NCBI GenBank assembly: GCA_004558805.1
Contig: SFDE01000007.1
Span: 30,861-94,860, forward strand
Reading direction: 5' to 3'
Source of the DNA: Faecalibacterium prausnitzii
Lineage (GTDB): Bacteria > Bacillota > Clostridia > Oscillospirales > Ruminococcaceae
Length of the DNA stretch: 64,000 nt
A program made the position numbers and the translations under genes. Under the pieces are notes generated by a model that worked only from the letters and a program-made list of their open reading frames with translations, did no database searches and had not been told where the DNA came from. This document shows positions 7,280-15,943 of the stretch, one piece after another; the stretch's first letter is position 1, and each line of letters opens with the position of its first letter.

Positions 7280-9502
7280 TTACTGCCAGTAATTGGCAGC
7301 CATCCGTTTCAGCTGGTCCATCTGGGGGTCGTAGACGCCCTGCGCCTGCGCCGTCTGGTACAGCTCCATTGCCTTGTTGTAGTATGCCAGCGTCTGCTGG
7401 TAGCCGCTGCCCTTCTGTGCTGCCAGCTCACCGTCCACAAAGGCGAGCCACTCGTAGACCCGGTAGTCGCTGGGGTAATCCCCCTCCAGCGCCTGCAGGG
7501 TGGTAAGAGCATCCCCGAACTTTTTGGTCTGGTACTGGAGCATGGCGATGTTCAGCCGCACTTCCAGACTGGTGTTGCCCATGGACAGCATCTTCTGGTA
7601 CACCTCCAGCGCCTTCTGGCGGCTGGAATCAAAGCCGGTGTCCTCTGCCTGCTGCAGGTAGGCGGCGGCAAGCTGCCCTGCAAGGGCGTTGTAGTAGCCT
7701 GCGGGCAGGGCGGCGACGCCCTCTTCCAGCAGGGAGATCTCCATCTCCACGTTGCCGGACTCCTGACACACATCTGCCGCCAGACGGTAGGCGCGTGCCA
7801 TCAGCTGGCTGTCGGAGCCGCTGGCGCTGATGGCGGACTGTGCCGCATTGAGGGCGGTGAGCAGGTCGCCCTGCCGCCGTGCCAGCTCGCCCAGAACGAT
7901 CTGGTAGTCACCGGTGTTCTGTGCGCCGGGGATCGCCTGCACCATCTGGTCCAGGGTCTGCTGGGCGGCGGTGTAGTCCCCCAGCTGCAGCTGGGCGGTG
8001 GCGGTCTGCTGGTAGTACCGGGGCACATCCGGCGCATACTCCTGCGCCTTTTTGTACATGACAACGGCGTTTTCGTAGTTGCCCAGTGCGTAGTAGCTCT
8101 CGGCACCCACGCTGTAGAGGTTTGCCACGCTCTGGCTGCTGTAATACTTCAGCGGTCGGGAGCGGGTGGTATCCACTGCGTCGATGCACTCCTGATACCT
8201 GCCCTGCCGGTACAGCAGCACTGCCTGTTCCACATATGCTTCCAGCTGGTCGTCGTAGATAGCGATCGCCTTTTGCAGGTCCTCTTCTGCCTCTTCAAAC
8301 TGCATGGACTCACCGGCAGTCCTGCCCTTGCGCACCAGCTCGTCGTAGGCGGCATACCGCTCCACGCCGATGCGCCGGACACCCACTGCAATAAGGATGC
8401 CGCCAAGGATGGCAAGGACCACTGCCAGCACTGCCACCAGCCGCTGGCTGCGGACCACGCTCTTGTACCGTCCGTCAATGGCGTGGATGTCCTGCAAAGC
8501 ACGGAGCATCTCCTGTGCATCGCAGAACCGACCCTCCTGCTGCTTGATCATGGCACGGTCGATGATGGAAACAAAGCTGCGGCTGAGCCGGAGCTTGTAG
8601 CTGGTGATGGGGCGCACCTGCTTGAGCGAGTGGGCGGGCGCCTGCCCGGTCACTGCGTAGTACAGGGTGGCGCCGATGCCGTAGACGTCGGTGCGCTTGC
8701 TGATGGTGCCGTAGATGCCTGCCCCCGTTGCCTGCGCCGCCGTCACCGAGTACTGGGAGGACATGGACGAAGACTGTGCCGGGGTCATGGGAGGCACATG
8801 GGGGTTCTGGTATGCCTGGGCGTTGCCGTAGCCCCGCATGGGCATGGTGGCGTCCAGCGGCACCGTCTCCCCGGCGGCAGCATAGCCCATGGGCACCGTG
8901 CCGGTGCCCTGCTGGGCGGTGTACTGGGGCTGGGGCTGGGTGTCGGGACGGGAATACTGTTCCGGCGCCGCATAGCCCGGAGTGGCACCGATCGCCAGCA
9001 CGCCCTTGGAGAACACCAGCGAGGTGTTGAAGTCGATGACGCAGATATCCCCCGCGGGGGTGATCATGATGTTGCTGGGTTTCAAGTCGCAATGAAGGAT
9101 GGGCGGGGTCTGGGCGTGAAGATACGCCACCACCTCGCACAGCTGGCATGCCCAGCGGTAGGCGGTCTTTTGGTCTGCAGGACCGTGGAGCTGAACATAC
9201 TTTTGCATATTCTCGCCCTGGATCAGGTCCATGATGGTGTAGACGTAGCCGCTGGGGCTTTCGATGACATCGTAGATCCGGGGCAGGTACTTGTGCTTGA
9301 GGGTCTTGAGGATGTTTGCCTCCGCCCGCTCGTCCATTCTGCCCTTGAACTTCTGCTTTACCCGCTTGATGACCACATCCACGTCCAGACTGTCCTTGTG
9401 CGCCTGATACAGGGTGCCCATGCCGCCCTCATCCAGAGGACGGATGTTGCTGTAGCCGCCGCCAAGGTCTGCCTGCCACTGGTTGTACTCATTGTAATCC
9501 AT
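7280..9502 (-). CDS. Membrane-anchored Ser/Thr kinase with extracytoplasmic TPR repeats; DFN variant
   Basis: 740 residues. The kinase domain (about 15-320) has DEGGMGTLY (24-32), K46, catalytic HCDLKPSN (137-144) and IDFN (156-159), where Asn replaces the Gly of the DFG motif. A Pro/Gln/Tyr-rich insertion (around 180-250) splits the C-lobe. One transmembrane helix (LVAVLAVVLAILGGILIAVG, about residues 358-377) is followed by about 350 residues of TPR-like helices (for example YENAVVMYKKAQEYAPDVPR). The architecture resembles PknB-type sensor kinases with TPRs in place of PASTA repeats, so the outer part may sense a protein. Catalytic Lys, Asp and Asn are all kept. Confidence 0.9.
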   Translation of the reverse strand: MDYNEYNQWQADLGGGYSNIRPLDEGGMGTLYQAHKDSLDVDVVIKRVKQKFKGRMDERAEANILKTLKHKYLPRIYDVIESPSGYVYTIMDLIQGENMQKYVQLHGPADQKTAYRWACQLCEVVAYLHAQTPPILHCDLKPSNIMITPAGDICVIDFNTSLVFSKGVLAIGATPGYAAPEQYSRPDTQPQPQYTAQQGTGTVPMGYAAAGETVPLDATMPMRGYGNAQAYQNPHVPPMTPAQSSSMSSQYSVTAAQATGAGIYGTISKRTDVYGIGATLYYAVTGQAPAHSLKQVRPITSYKLRLSRSFVSIIDRAMIKQQEGRFCDAQEMLRALQDIHAIDGRYKSVVRSQRLVAVLAVVLAILGGILIAVGVRRIGVERYAAYDELVRKGRTAGESMQFEEAEEDLQKAIAIYDDQLEAYVEQAVLLYRQGRYQECIDAVDTTRSRPLKYYSSQSVANLYSVGAESYYALGNYENAVVMYKKAQEYAPDVPRYYQQTATAQLQLGDYTAAQQTLDQMVQAIPGAQNTGDYQIVLGELARRQGDLLTALNAAQSAISASGSDSQLMARAYRLAADVCQESGNVEMEISLLEEGVAALPAGYYNALAGQLAAAYLQQAEDTGFDSSRQKALEVYQKMLSMGNTSLEVRLNIAMLQYQTKKFGDALTTLQALEGDYPSDYRVYEWLAFVDGELAAQKGSGYQQTLAYYNKAMELYQTAQAQGVYDPQMDQLKRMAANYWQ

Positions 9503-9537
9503 TTCCGCAATTCTCCCTGTTGTTTTTCAGGATATTC

Positions 9538-10461
9538 TCAGTTGCCTCCGCCCAGCAGAGCATCCATGTCCACACCGGGCATGTCCGGCAGCGCACTCAG
9601 CCCTGCCTGCAAAGCATCCTGTGCCATGGAGTTGGCGGTGCTTGCCGCCTGTCCGGTGAGACCGCTGTCCTTGACCGCCTTGCTGGCGGCGTTGTCCGCT
9701 GCCTTTTGCGCCACCTTGGTGGTAACGGTCTGGGCATCGTCCTGGGGAGTCACTTCCACCTCCACCGGGGCGGTGTCCTTGCCAAGATCCAGCTTCAGGG
9801 TCAGGCTGCCGTTGGACTTTGCCTCCACGCTGGTCTTGATGTTGTCAAAGGCGATGCCGTTTTCCTCTGCCTTGTCCATCAGGTCGTTGACCTTGTCGTC
9901 CTCGCCATTGGCAAGGTACAGGGTGCTCAGCACGGCGTAGGGCTCGGTGCTGGAGGGGTCTGCCGCCAGCCATGCGTCACCGATGTTCTGGACCCATGCA
10001 GAGTTTTCGGCATCCAGATCTGCAAGGTCTGCCATGTACCGGTCCGACAGGTCCCGGAACACGCTGTCTCCGCCGCCGTTTTCCAGCACCAGATCCGCAT
10101 CGTTGATCAGCAGGTCCATGATTTCGCCTTCGCTGCCAAACTCCTGCTTTGCCTTATCCAGCACGTCCTTTGCCTCATCCTTTTTGCCCAGAGCGGAGTA
10201 CGCCGCATACAAGCCTGCATAGGCATCCTTGTTCTGGGGGTCGTGGCGGATGATCTCCACATACTGCTGGATGGCGTTCTCGTAATCCAGAGACACCAGA
10301 TAGTTTGCCCCAAGGTCCAGCACCTTGGTCAGGGAGAACAGGGAGGAAGCGTCCTCCTCGTCCTCCTTGGACAGAGTAGACATGGCGTTGCGGGGTCCGC
10401 ACGCCGTCAGCAGCGCCGCCGCAAGCAGGGCGGACACTGCACCGATAACCAATTTTTTCAT
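9538..10461 (-). CDS. TPR-containing lipoprotein
   Basis: 307 residues with a lipoprotein signal peptide (MKKLVIGAVSALLAAALLTAC; lipobox LTAC, Cys21). TPR-like helices follow (YENAIQQYVEIIRHDPQNKD, YSALGKKDEAKDVLDKAKQE), then a C-terminal half rich in Ala, Asp and Thr. It is exposed on the outer face of the membrane, where it could pair with the extracytoplasmic TPR part of the kinase encoded 35 bases downstream. That partnership is inference from order and shared repeat type. Function otherwise unknown. Confidence 0.82.
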   Translation of the reverse strand: MKKLVIGAVSALLAAALLTACGPRNAMSTLSKEDEEDASSLFSLTKVLDLGANYLVSLDYENAIQQYVEIIRHDPQNKDAYAGLYAAYSALGKKDEAKDVLDKAKQEFGSEGEIMDLLINDADLVLENGGGDSVFRDLSDRYMADLADLDAENSAWVQNIGDAWLAADPSSTEPYAVLSTLYLANGEDDKVNDLMDKAEENGIAFDNIKTSVEAKSNGSLTLKLDLGKDTAPVEVEVTPQDDAQTVTTKVAQKAADNAASKAVKDSGLTGQAASTANSMAQDALQAGLSALPDMPGVDMDALLGGGN

Positions 10462-10527
10462 GTTTTTCCCTCTGAAACCTCCCTGTAGAGGTTTCTGTGT
10501 TTTGATGTGCGGGGTTTATTTAGTGAT

Positions 10528-11346
10528 TCACAGCAGCTGGAACTTATTGCCGCCATCCGCAAGGGCAAGCACCGAGCCGGGGGCGGCGTATGCCGGCTGC
10601 CCGGGGCGGAGCCTTTTGCCGTTGAGCAGCACCCCGTTGCGGCTCCGGTCCTCGATGCTGTAGCCCAGCTTTTCGCCGTAGTACTGCACCGTGCAATGGA
10701 CCCGGCTCACCCGATCGCCGGTGACCACCACCGACACCTTTGCGGCGTCCCGTCCCAGACGGATCTTTTCGCCGGGGCGCAGGGGGATCTTCTGTCCGGC
10801 GCAGCAGCCCGTAAGCCCCCGCAGCCCGCCCTGCCGGGGCGGCTCCGGGGTCTCCGGTGCCGGGGCGGGGGACTGCCGGTGTTCCTGCCGGTGTTCCTGC
10901 CGGGGTTCCGGCAGAGGCTGGTACTCCTCGTAGGCGGCGGCAAGGCGGTTCATGTCCCGGACTGCCAGCGCCATTGCCACCAGCGGTCCCGCCAGCGGCA
11001 GCAGCATCACCCAGAGGAAAAAGCTTTCGCCGTCTCCCCGGACGTCCGCCCCGTAGTGGGGGGCGTTGTTGTACATCCGGTCCAGCAGCCACGCCTGCCA
11101 CAGCAGAGGGTAGACCCCCAAAGTGGGGATACCCAGTGCCAGCATCTCCCACACCGGCAGGGTGCGCTCTCCGTCCCCTGCGCAGATGGTGTTTACATCC
11201 TTTGCCCACCGGGACAGAAACCAGAAATGGTACAGCCCGCAGGTGACAAGGCAGAGCAGCAGGTAGAGCGCAAAGCTGCGGCGGGGGATGTTTTTTTTAC
11301 CGGGCACCGACTGCCGGGGGGCGGTGCCGGACTGTTGTACTGCCAT
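10528..11346 (-). CDS. DUF4234-like membrane protein with C-terminal FHA domain
   Basis: 272 residues. The N-terminal half has three or four hydrophobic segments with the pattern CLVTCGLYHFWFLSRWAKD and a late RDMNRLA, as in the small DUF4234 membrane family. A Pro/Glu/Gln linker (about 150-185) leads to an FHA domain (about 190-272): LGRDAAKVSVVV, SRVHCTV, DRSRNGVLLNG. Together with two neighbours this gives three membrane-tethered FHA modules in a row. It starts nine bases after the upstream stop. Function of the membrane half unknown. Confidence 0.82.
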   Translation of the reverse strand: MAVQQSGTAPRQSVPGKKNIPRRSFALYLLLCLVTCGLYHFWFLSRWAKDVNTICAGDGERTLPVWEMLALGIPTLGVYPLLWQAWLLDRMYNNAPHYGADVRGDGESFFLWVMLLPLAGPLVAMALAVRDMNRLAAAYEEYQPLPEPRQEHRQEHRQSPAPAPETPEPPRQGGLRGLTGCCAGQKIPLRPGEKIRLGRDAAKVSVVVTGDRVSRVHCTVQYYGEKLGYSIEDRSRNGVLLNGKRLRPGQPAYAAPGSVLALADGGNKFQLL

Positions 11347-11355
11347 CCGGTGCCC

Positions 11356-12669
11356 TTACTCCAGCCGGATGATGTTGTCGTTGCTGCCCAGTGCCAGCTG
11401 AGTGCCCCGGGGCAGGGTCACCGGCACGTTGAGCTGCAGACGGCTGCCGGACACAAAGGTGCCGTTGCTGGAGTGGTCCACCACCTGATACTGTCCCAGA
11501 CGGCTGGAGAACATCACCGAGCAGTGGCGGCGGCTGATCTTGTCCGCCCCCTGACTGAACACGATCTGTGCCTGCTTGGGGTCACGACCCAGCACCACCG
11601 TCTGGTCCGGCTTGATCTTAAAGACAGACCCGGCGTACATGCCCGCAACGCCCCGCAGTGCCGGTTCCGGCTGCGCAGGCTGTGCAGGCTGAGGAGCCGG
11701 CTTTACGGGCGGGTAACCATCCATGGGCTTTACCCGGCGGCTCAGGTCCTGCAGATTGCTGTTGCCGGGGATGGCTTCCAGCTCAATGGCACCGCCCTTC
11801 AGCTCCTCGTAGAGCAGGGCGTTGGTCATGTTGTAGTAGGGTTCCACGAACACAAAGCCCATGATGCCGCCGGTGAGCCAGCTGAGGATCCGCCAGCCCA
11901 GGAAGCTGAGCTTGTAGACGAACAGGTCCCAGATATGACCCTTGGTGAGCTGACGGCTGTAGTGGAGCACCTGATCTGCGGTCATGCCGGGGTGGTCCGC
12001 AAGGATCCACTCCACCGCCCACAGCTGCAGGTCCCGGTAGATCTTGATGATGGCAGCTGCGATGGCAGCTGCACCAAGGATCAGCAGGGCAAAGATCACG
12101 CCCACTGCCACGCCCTGTGCTGCACCGGCATAGCCGCCGTAGTTGTAGCCATAGAAGTTGTAGTATCCGGATGCGCTGCCCAGCAGACCGCCTACGCCGC
12201 CGCAGACCGCCACGATGATGCCGCTGGCAAGGGAGGCGGCTGCCAGGATCGCCGTGGGCAGCCACAGGATGGAAAACTGCCGCCGTGCCTCTACGCTGGC
12301 AAATTCCAGAAAATAATCGTAGCCTTCAAAAAGCTTGGTAACGCTGGTACGGCTGCCGTTTTTCCGCAGATGCAGGTAGTACCGCCCTCTGCCCACCGCA
12401 AAGGGGGCAATGATGGCGGCGGTGAGCATGGTGGTGATCACCGTGAATACCACCGTGAACAGGGGCACCAGCGCCCCGCCCAGCACAGCGCCCAGAGCGT
12501 TGAAGATCAGGCGGTAGATGACAAGAGCGACGAACGCCCCGGCAAAGGCACCGTTAGTGATGGTCGCCAGCACGCTGTACAGGATCTCGGCACCTACCAT
12601 GCCGGACTGGTTGCCGTTTTGACGCAGATAGCCTTTTGCAAGGTCTTTATGCGCAACTCGATTGATCAT
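11356..12669 (-). CDS. Multi-pass membrane protein with C-terminal FHA domain
   Basis: 437 residues. The N-terminal 300 residues have about five hydrophobic segments and a VGRGRYYLHLRKNG motif followed by LFEGYDYF, reminiscent of the DUF975 membrane family. A Pro-rich linker (about 320-345) is followed by FHA (about 355-437) with LGRDPKQAQIVF, SRRHCSV and HSSNGTFVSG. AAAGGAGGAG precedes the ATG. It could recruit phosphorylated cluster members to the membrane. The DUF975 resemblance is by eye and moderate. Confidence 0.82.
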   Translation of the reverse strand: MINRVAHKDLAKGYLRQNGNQSGMVGAEILYSVLATITNGAFAGAFVALVIYRLIFNALGAVLGGALVPLFTVVFTVITTMLTAAIIAPFAVGRGRYYLHLRKNGSRTSVTKLFEGYDYFLEFASVEARRQFSILWLPTAILAAASLASGIIVAVCGGVGGLLGSASGYYNFYGYNYGGYAGAAQGVAVGVIFALLILGAAAIAAAIIKIYRDLQLWAVEWILADHPGMTADQVLHYSRQLTKGHIWDLFVYKLSFLGWRILSWLTGGIMGFVFVEPYYNMTNALLYEELKGGAIELEAIPGNSNLQDLSRRVKPMDGYPPVKPAPQPAQPAQPEPALRGVAGMYAGSVFKIKPDQTVVLGRDPKQAQIVFSQGADKISRRHCSVMFSSRLGQYQVVDHSSNGTFVSGSRLQLNVPVTLPRGTQLALGSNDNIIRLE

Positions 12670-12687
12670 GACTGCTCCTCCTTTGGC

Positions 12688-13449
12688 TTACCAGTGGAAT
12701 GCCTCGCCGCAAAGAGGCACGAACATCAGCTTGGTATCGCCCAGGCTCAGGATGTCCATAGGCTTCAGCTCCACGGTGTTCAGCACCAGCTTGTCGTTGA
12801 TGTACAGCAGCTCCTTGGACTCGCCGGGCTGTGCCAGATACACATTGCCCCGGGGGTCATAGACCACAACGGCGTGGGAGCTGCGGGAAACGGTGTTGTC
12901 CCCCATGAGGCAGATGTCCATCTCCATGGAGCGACCGATGAAGTTGCGACCCTGATGGAGCCGGTAGTCGCAGCCCTTGTTGACGCCGCCGGTGCACACC
13001 AGCCAGCCCACCACAGGAGTAGCCGTGCCCACATCACCGGTGAGCATATCCGCCGTCACCGGCAGGGTCTTGTCCTCAGTTTCCGGGATGGTGATGGATT
13101 CCGGTGCGGGAGCCGGAGCCACGGGAGCAGGAGCCGGAGCGGGTGCCGGTGCCACAGGGGCAGGGGCAGGTGCCGGTGCCGGAGCGGGTGCCACAGGAGC
13201 GGGTGCCACAGGAGCGGGTGCCACAGGAGCGGGTGCCACAGGGGCAGGTGCCACAGAAGACGTGTTGGGGATGGTAACGTCCAGAGGCATGGTGACGTCA
13301 CAGGCGTCCATCCCGCCGGGAACGTTCATGGGCATGGTGGTGGAGTCACCGTTGGAAGCAGGGACCCCGCTCATTCCGCAATGGGGGCAGTTGCTGCCAA
13401 AACGGGAAGCATCGTAGTAGTGTCCGTTGGGGCATTTTACCAAAGTCAT
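12688..13449 (-). CDS. Zinc-ribbon, Pro/Ala-linker FHA protein
   Basis: 253 residues from the ATG at 13,449, chosen for GAGGAGG eight bases upstream and because the zinc ribbon then starts the protein (CPNGHYYDASRFGSNCPHCG). A long Ala/Pro/Val repeat (about 65-115) acts as a spacer. The C-terminal FHA-like domain has FIGRSMEMDICLMGD and SRSSHAVVVYD; a Ser is inserted before the conserved His, so phosphopeptide binding may be altered. The C-terminus (LMFVPLCGEAFHW) resembles that of the 174-residue protein at 15,238, suggesting duplication. Cytosolic. Confidence 0.8.
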   Translation of the reverse strand: MTLVKCPNGHYYDASRFGSNCPHCGMSGVPASNGDSTTMPMNVPGGMDACDVTMPLDVTIPNTSSVAPAPVAPAPVAPAPVAPAPVAPAPAPAPAPAPVAPAPAPAPAPVAPAPAPESITIPETEDKTLPVTADMLTGDVGTATPVVGWLVCTGGVNKGCDYRLHQGRNFIGRSMEMDICLMGDNTVSRSSHAVVVYDPRGNVYLAQPGESKELLYINDKLVLNTVELKPMDILSLGDTKLMFVPLCGEAFHW

Positions 13450-13487
13450 AATCGTATCCTCCTCAGATAATAAAGATTTTATAGGCA

Positions 13488-13510
13488 CTGCCCCGGACCT
13501 TCCGGGGCAG
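13488..13510 (-). promoter_or_regulatory. Perfect 10-bp intercistronic hairpin
   Basis: CTGCCCCGGA/TCCGGGGCAG with a 3-base loop lies in the 85-base gap between the vWA-FHA gene and the next FHA gene. It has no T tract, so it is not a standard terminator. It may be an RNA processing or stability element setting different expression levels of the two parts of the operon. Confidence 0.5.
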
Positions 13511-13534
13511 GGACCATTCGGTTTGTTGTCTGCC

Positions 13535-15280
13535 TTACAGCAGGATGGCTGCCACCCGCAGCACCGTGTTGCCCAGCTGCACCGTATCTCCCTTGGTCAG
13601 GAGCCGGGGCTGCTGGATCCGGATGCCGTTGAGGTAGGTGCCGTTCTGGGACCCAAGGTCGGTGATCCGGACCCCACCCTCAGCGGTCTCCAGCACACAG
13701 TGCTGCCGGGAGATCCGGTGGTCGTCCAGACAGATGTCGCACATCTCCCTGCTGCGTCCCCAGATGGCACTTTTGGTGATCTGGACCTCAAAGGACTGTC
13801 CCTTCTGGGGTCCGGTGGTGATCTCAAACCGGACCTTTGCTTCCGGGGCGGCACCGGCTCCGTGGACTTCCATCCCCGGGGCGATGTCCAGATGCTGCAC
13901 CTGATAGTTGTAGTCGTGGTGCACTTCCTGAGGCGGTGCGGGCACCGGTACCGGCACCTGTACGGTCTGGGTCCGGGGCTTTTTGCGGATCAGCAGCACC
14001 ACCACCAGCACCAGCACCACCACCGCTGCTGCGGCGGCGATAAAGGGCACCAGGTCCATAAAGGTCAAGGACCGCTTAAAGGTAAAGCTGCCGTCGGCAA
14101 GGGGGTTCTGCTCCATGGAGTCGTCCCGGATGCCGGTACAGCTCAAGGTCCAGCTGCCGGGCGTCAGTCTGGGCAGCTGCAACTGATAGCTGCCATCTTC
14201 CTGCGCCGTCACCGACAGGGGGGCAAGGGTCTTGTTCTTTTTCTGCAGCTGGTATGCTGCCGGGTCCTCTGCCCCCAGCACCGACTCGGAAAAGCCCACC
14301 GTCAGGGTGTTGGTCTTTTGGTCGTAGACGGCGGACACCAGCTCCGGCGGGGTGTTGTCTGCCGCCCAGTCCACCAGCGCAAGGGTCCGGGTGTAGTTTT
14401 CGTCCCCTACCTTTAACAGCAGGGTGTGGGTGCTGCCGTCCACATGGTTGGTTGCGGCGGTAAAGGTCAGCGCCTTTGCCTGCTTCAGCCGGGTCTGCCA
14501 GCCGTCCCACACGGCGGCGGCGCTGCTGGCGGAAAACACCTCAAACTCGCCGCCGGTGGTGCGGGCAAACTGCCCGAACTCCTCCTGTGCAGCACGGTCG
14601 GCATAGTCCACGCAGAAGGAGTACACCGGCATACTTGCCTGTTCCAGCCGGTCGGTGATCTCCTGCCGGGACACGCCTACGCTGTCGGTGTCCTGAATGC
14701 CGTCGGAGACGATGAGCATCACCTGCCGCTGTCTGCTGCCGGTGGTGGCGGCGTAGTCCAGGCCCTTTTCCACCGCCTCGTAGAGCCGGGTCCTCTGGTC
14801 CCGTGCCGTCAGCTCTGCCAGCACCGGTTCCAGCTCTGCCCTGCTGCGGCAGCCTGCCGCCTGCAGCTTTACTTCATCGCCAAAGGTGATCAGGGTAACG
14901 CTGTCCTTCTGCCCCAGAGCATCCCCCAAGGCAAGGACCTGCTGCTTTGCCGCCTCAAAGTACCCCTTGCGGATGGAGCCGGACACGTCCAGCATCACGA
15001 TGTAAGAGGTGCCCTGGGCGTCGCAGCTCTCGGTGCCGGTGTAGGTCAGGGGGCTGCCGTCCAGATACGCCTCCGGGGCGGCGGCAAGGCTCCCCGCCTC
15101 GTCGTAGACGTAGAGCCGCACCTGCGGCATATCCGCCCGTGCCTGCTCCACCGTCAGCCCCGTAAGGGTGTCGGCGGCGGCAGAAGGCGCAAAAAGCCCT
15201 GCTGCCCCCAGTGCCAGCAGCAGCGGGAGAACAAGGCTTACCAGTAGATCTTTTCTTTTTTGCAAAAACTCTGAAAACAT
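13535..15280 (-). CDS. Secreted/anchored von Willebrand A protein with cytoplasmic FHA domain
   Basis: 581 residues. A signal peptide (hydrophobic 13-31, cleavage near 36) leads to a vWA domain with MIDAS motif LDVSGS (97-102) and the downstream VSDG site. An Ig-like segment follows, then a transmembrane helix (about 418-440, IAAAAAVVVLVLVVVLLI), a basic stop-transfer RKKPR, and a cytoplasmic FHA domain (about 500-575) with WGRSREMCDICLDD, SRQHCVL and LGSQNGTYLNG. The protein therefore links an extracytoplasmic metal-dependent binding domain to an internal phosphothreonine reader, as expected for a signalling receptor. Its start overlaps the upstream gene by 43 bases. Confidence 0.9.
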   Translation of the reverse strand: MFSEFLQKRKDLLVSLVLPLLLALGAAGLFAPSAAADTLTGLTVEQARADMPQVRLYVYDEAGSLAAAPEAYLDGSPLTYTGTESCDAQGTSYIVMLDVSGSIRKGYFEAAKQQVLALGDALGQKDSVTLITFGDEVKLQAAGCRSRAELEPVLAELTARDQRTRLYEAVEKGLDYAATTGSRQRQVMLIVSDGIQDTDSVGVSRQEITDRLEQASMPVYSFCVDYADRAAQEEFGQFARTTGGEFEVFSASSAAAVWDGWQTRLKQAKALTFTAATNHVDGSTHTLLLKVGDENYTRTLALVDWAADNTPPELVSAVYDQKTNTLTVGFSESVLGAEDPAAYQLQKKNKTLAPLSVTAQEDGSYQLQLPRLTPGSWTLSCTGIRDDSMEQNPLADGSFTFKRSLTFMDLVPFIAAAAAVVVLVLVVVLLIRKKPRTQTVQVPVPVPAPPQEVHHDYNYQVQHLDIAPGMEVHGAGAAPEAKVRFEITTGPQKGQSFEVQITKSAIWGRSREMCDICLDDHRISRQHCVLETAEGGVRITDLGSQNGTYLNGIRIQQPRLLTKGDTVQLGNTVLRVAAILL

Positions 15281-15762
15281 AGCAGAACCTCCTCATCACC
15301 TACCCCCAGCACGTCCCCGTCCTGCAACGGTTCCGGCTGGGTCAGTAATACCCCATTGTGATACACCAGCGCATCCCTGCCGGGCACGACAAGGAATTCC
15401 CGGTGTTTGCCATCGTAGATCACGGAACAGTACCGGTGTTTCTGTGCCCCCTTTTCCGCAAGGTGCACATCCGCATCCACCGTTGTTCCCACGTCGTTGC
15501 GCCCTTCCTGCAGACGCCAGTCTCTGCCCTGCTCCGGACCCCGGACACAGACCAGCCAGCCTACCACCGGCTTGGCAAGGCTGTCCGCTTCCAGCAGGCA
15601 CAAGCCCCGGGTCACGTCGTCCTCATCCTCCAGAGGCACCGTGTAGCCCACCGTCTCGTCCCCCACGGACGTCCCTTGCTGCTGCTCCAGCAGACAGACA
15701 GGGCAGACCTCAAATTTTTCGTCATCGTAAAAGTGATGGTTTGCACATTGCCGGATCGCCAT
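15238..15762 (-). CDS. FHA-like protein with N-terminal Cys/His motif, first gene of the cluster
   Basis: 174 residues from the ATG at 15,762, selected for GGAGGTG upstream; the frame continues further but that part is Gly/Arg-rich and unlike a protein. The N-terminus CANHHFYDDEKFEVCPVCL is a likely zinc-binding knuckle, matching the CPNGHYYD...CPHCG ribbon of the 253-residue FHA protein. The C-terminal part (VGTTVDADVHLAEKG, HRYCSVIYDG) follows the FHA outline but lacks the canonical Gly-Arg and Ser-x-x-His pair, so it may be a degenerate reader. It is the first gene after the cluster promoter. Confidence 0.75.
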   Translation of the reverse strand: MAIRQCANHHFYDDEKFEVCPVCLLEQQQGTSVGDETVGYTVPLEDEDDVTRGLCLLEADSLAKPVVGWLVCVRGPEQGRDWRLQEGRNDVGTTVDADVHLAEKGAQKHRYCSVIYDGKHREFLVVPGRDALVYHNGVLLTQPEPLQDGDVLGVGDEEVLLCFQSFCKKEKIYW

Positions 15763-15870
15763 TCTTTCACCTCCGCAAGCAGGGGTCCGCCGCCTTTCCG
15801 CCGACGACTCGCCCCCCGCCCCCGTGCCTCCGCCTGCCCGGGAGCCGTCCAATTAAAAATACCTAGCCCG

Positions 15871-15899
15871 ATTTTACAGCGAACCGTCACAACGGTCAA
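15871..15899 (-). promoter_or_regulatory. Sigma-A type promoter of the kinase/FHA cluster
   Basis: Read on the minus strand: TTGACC (15,899-15,894), 17-base spacer, TAAAAT (15,876-15,871). It is about 110 bases upstream of the first FHA gene start and is the only consensus promoter found ahead of the 13-kb cluster. Confidence 0.75.
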
Positions 15900-15943
15900 G
15901 GGATAAACCGGATTTTTTCACATTTTTGTGCAGCTCCACCTGC

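Noticed and set aside
7103..13470. Very long plus-strand open frames of about 945 and 987 codons
   Set aside because: Antisense shadows of the TPR kinase, lipoprotein and FHA genes; His/Gly/Val-rich translations without domains.
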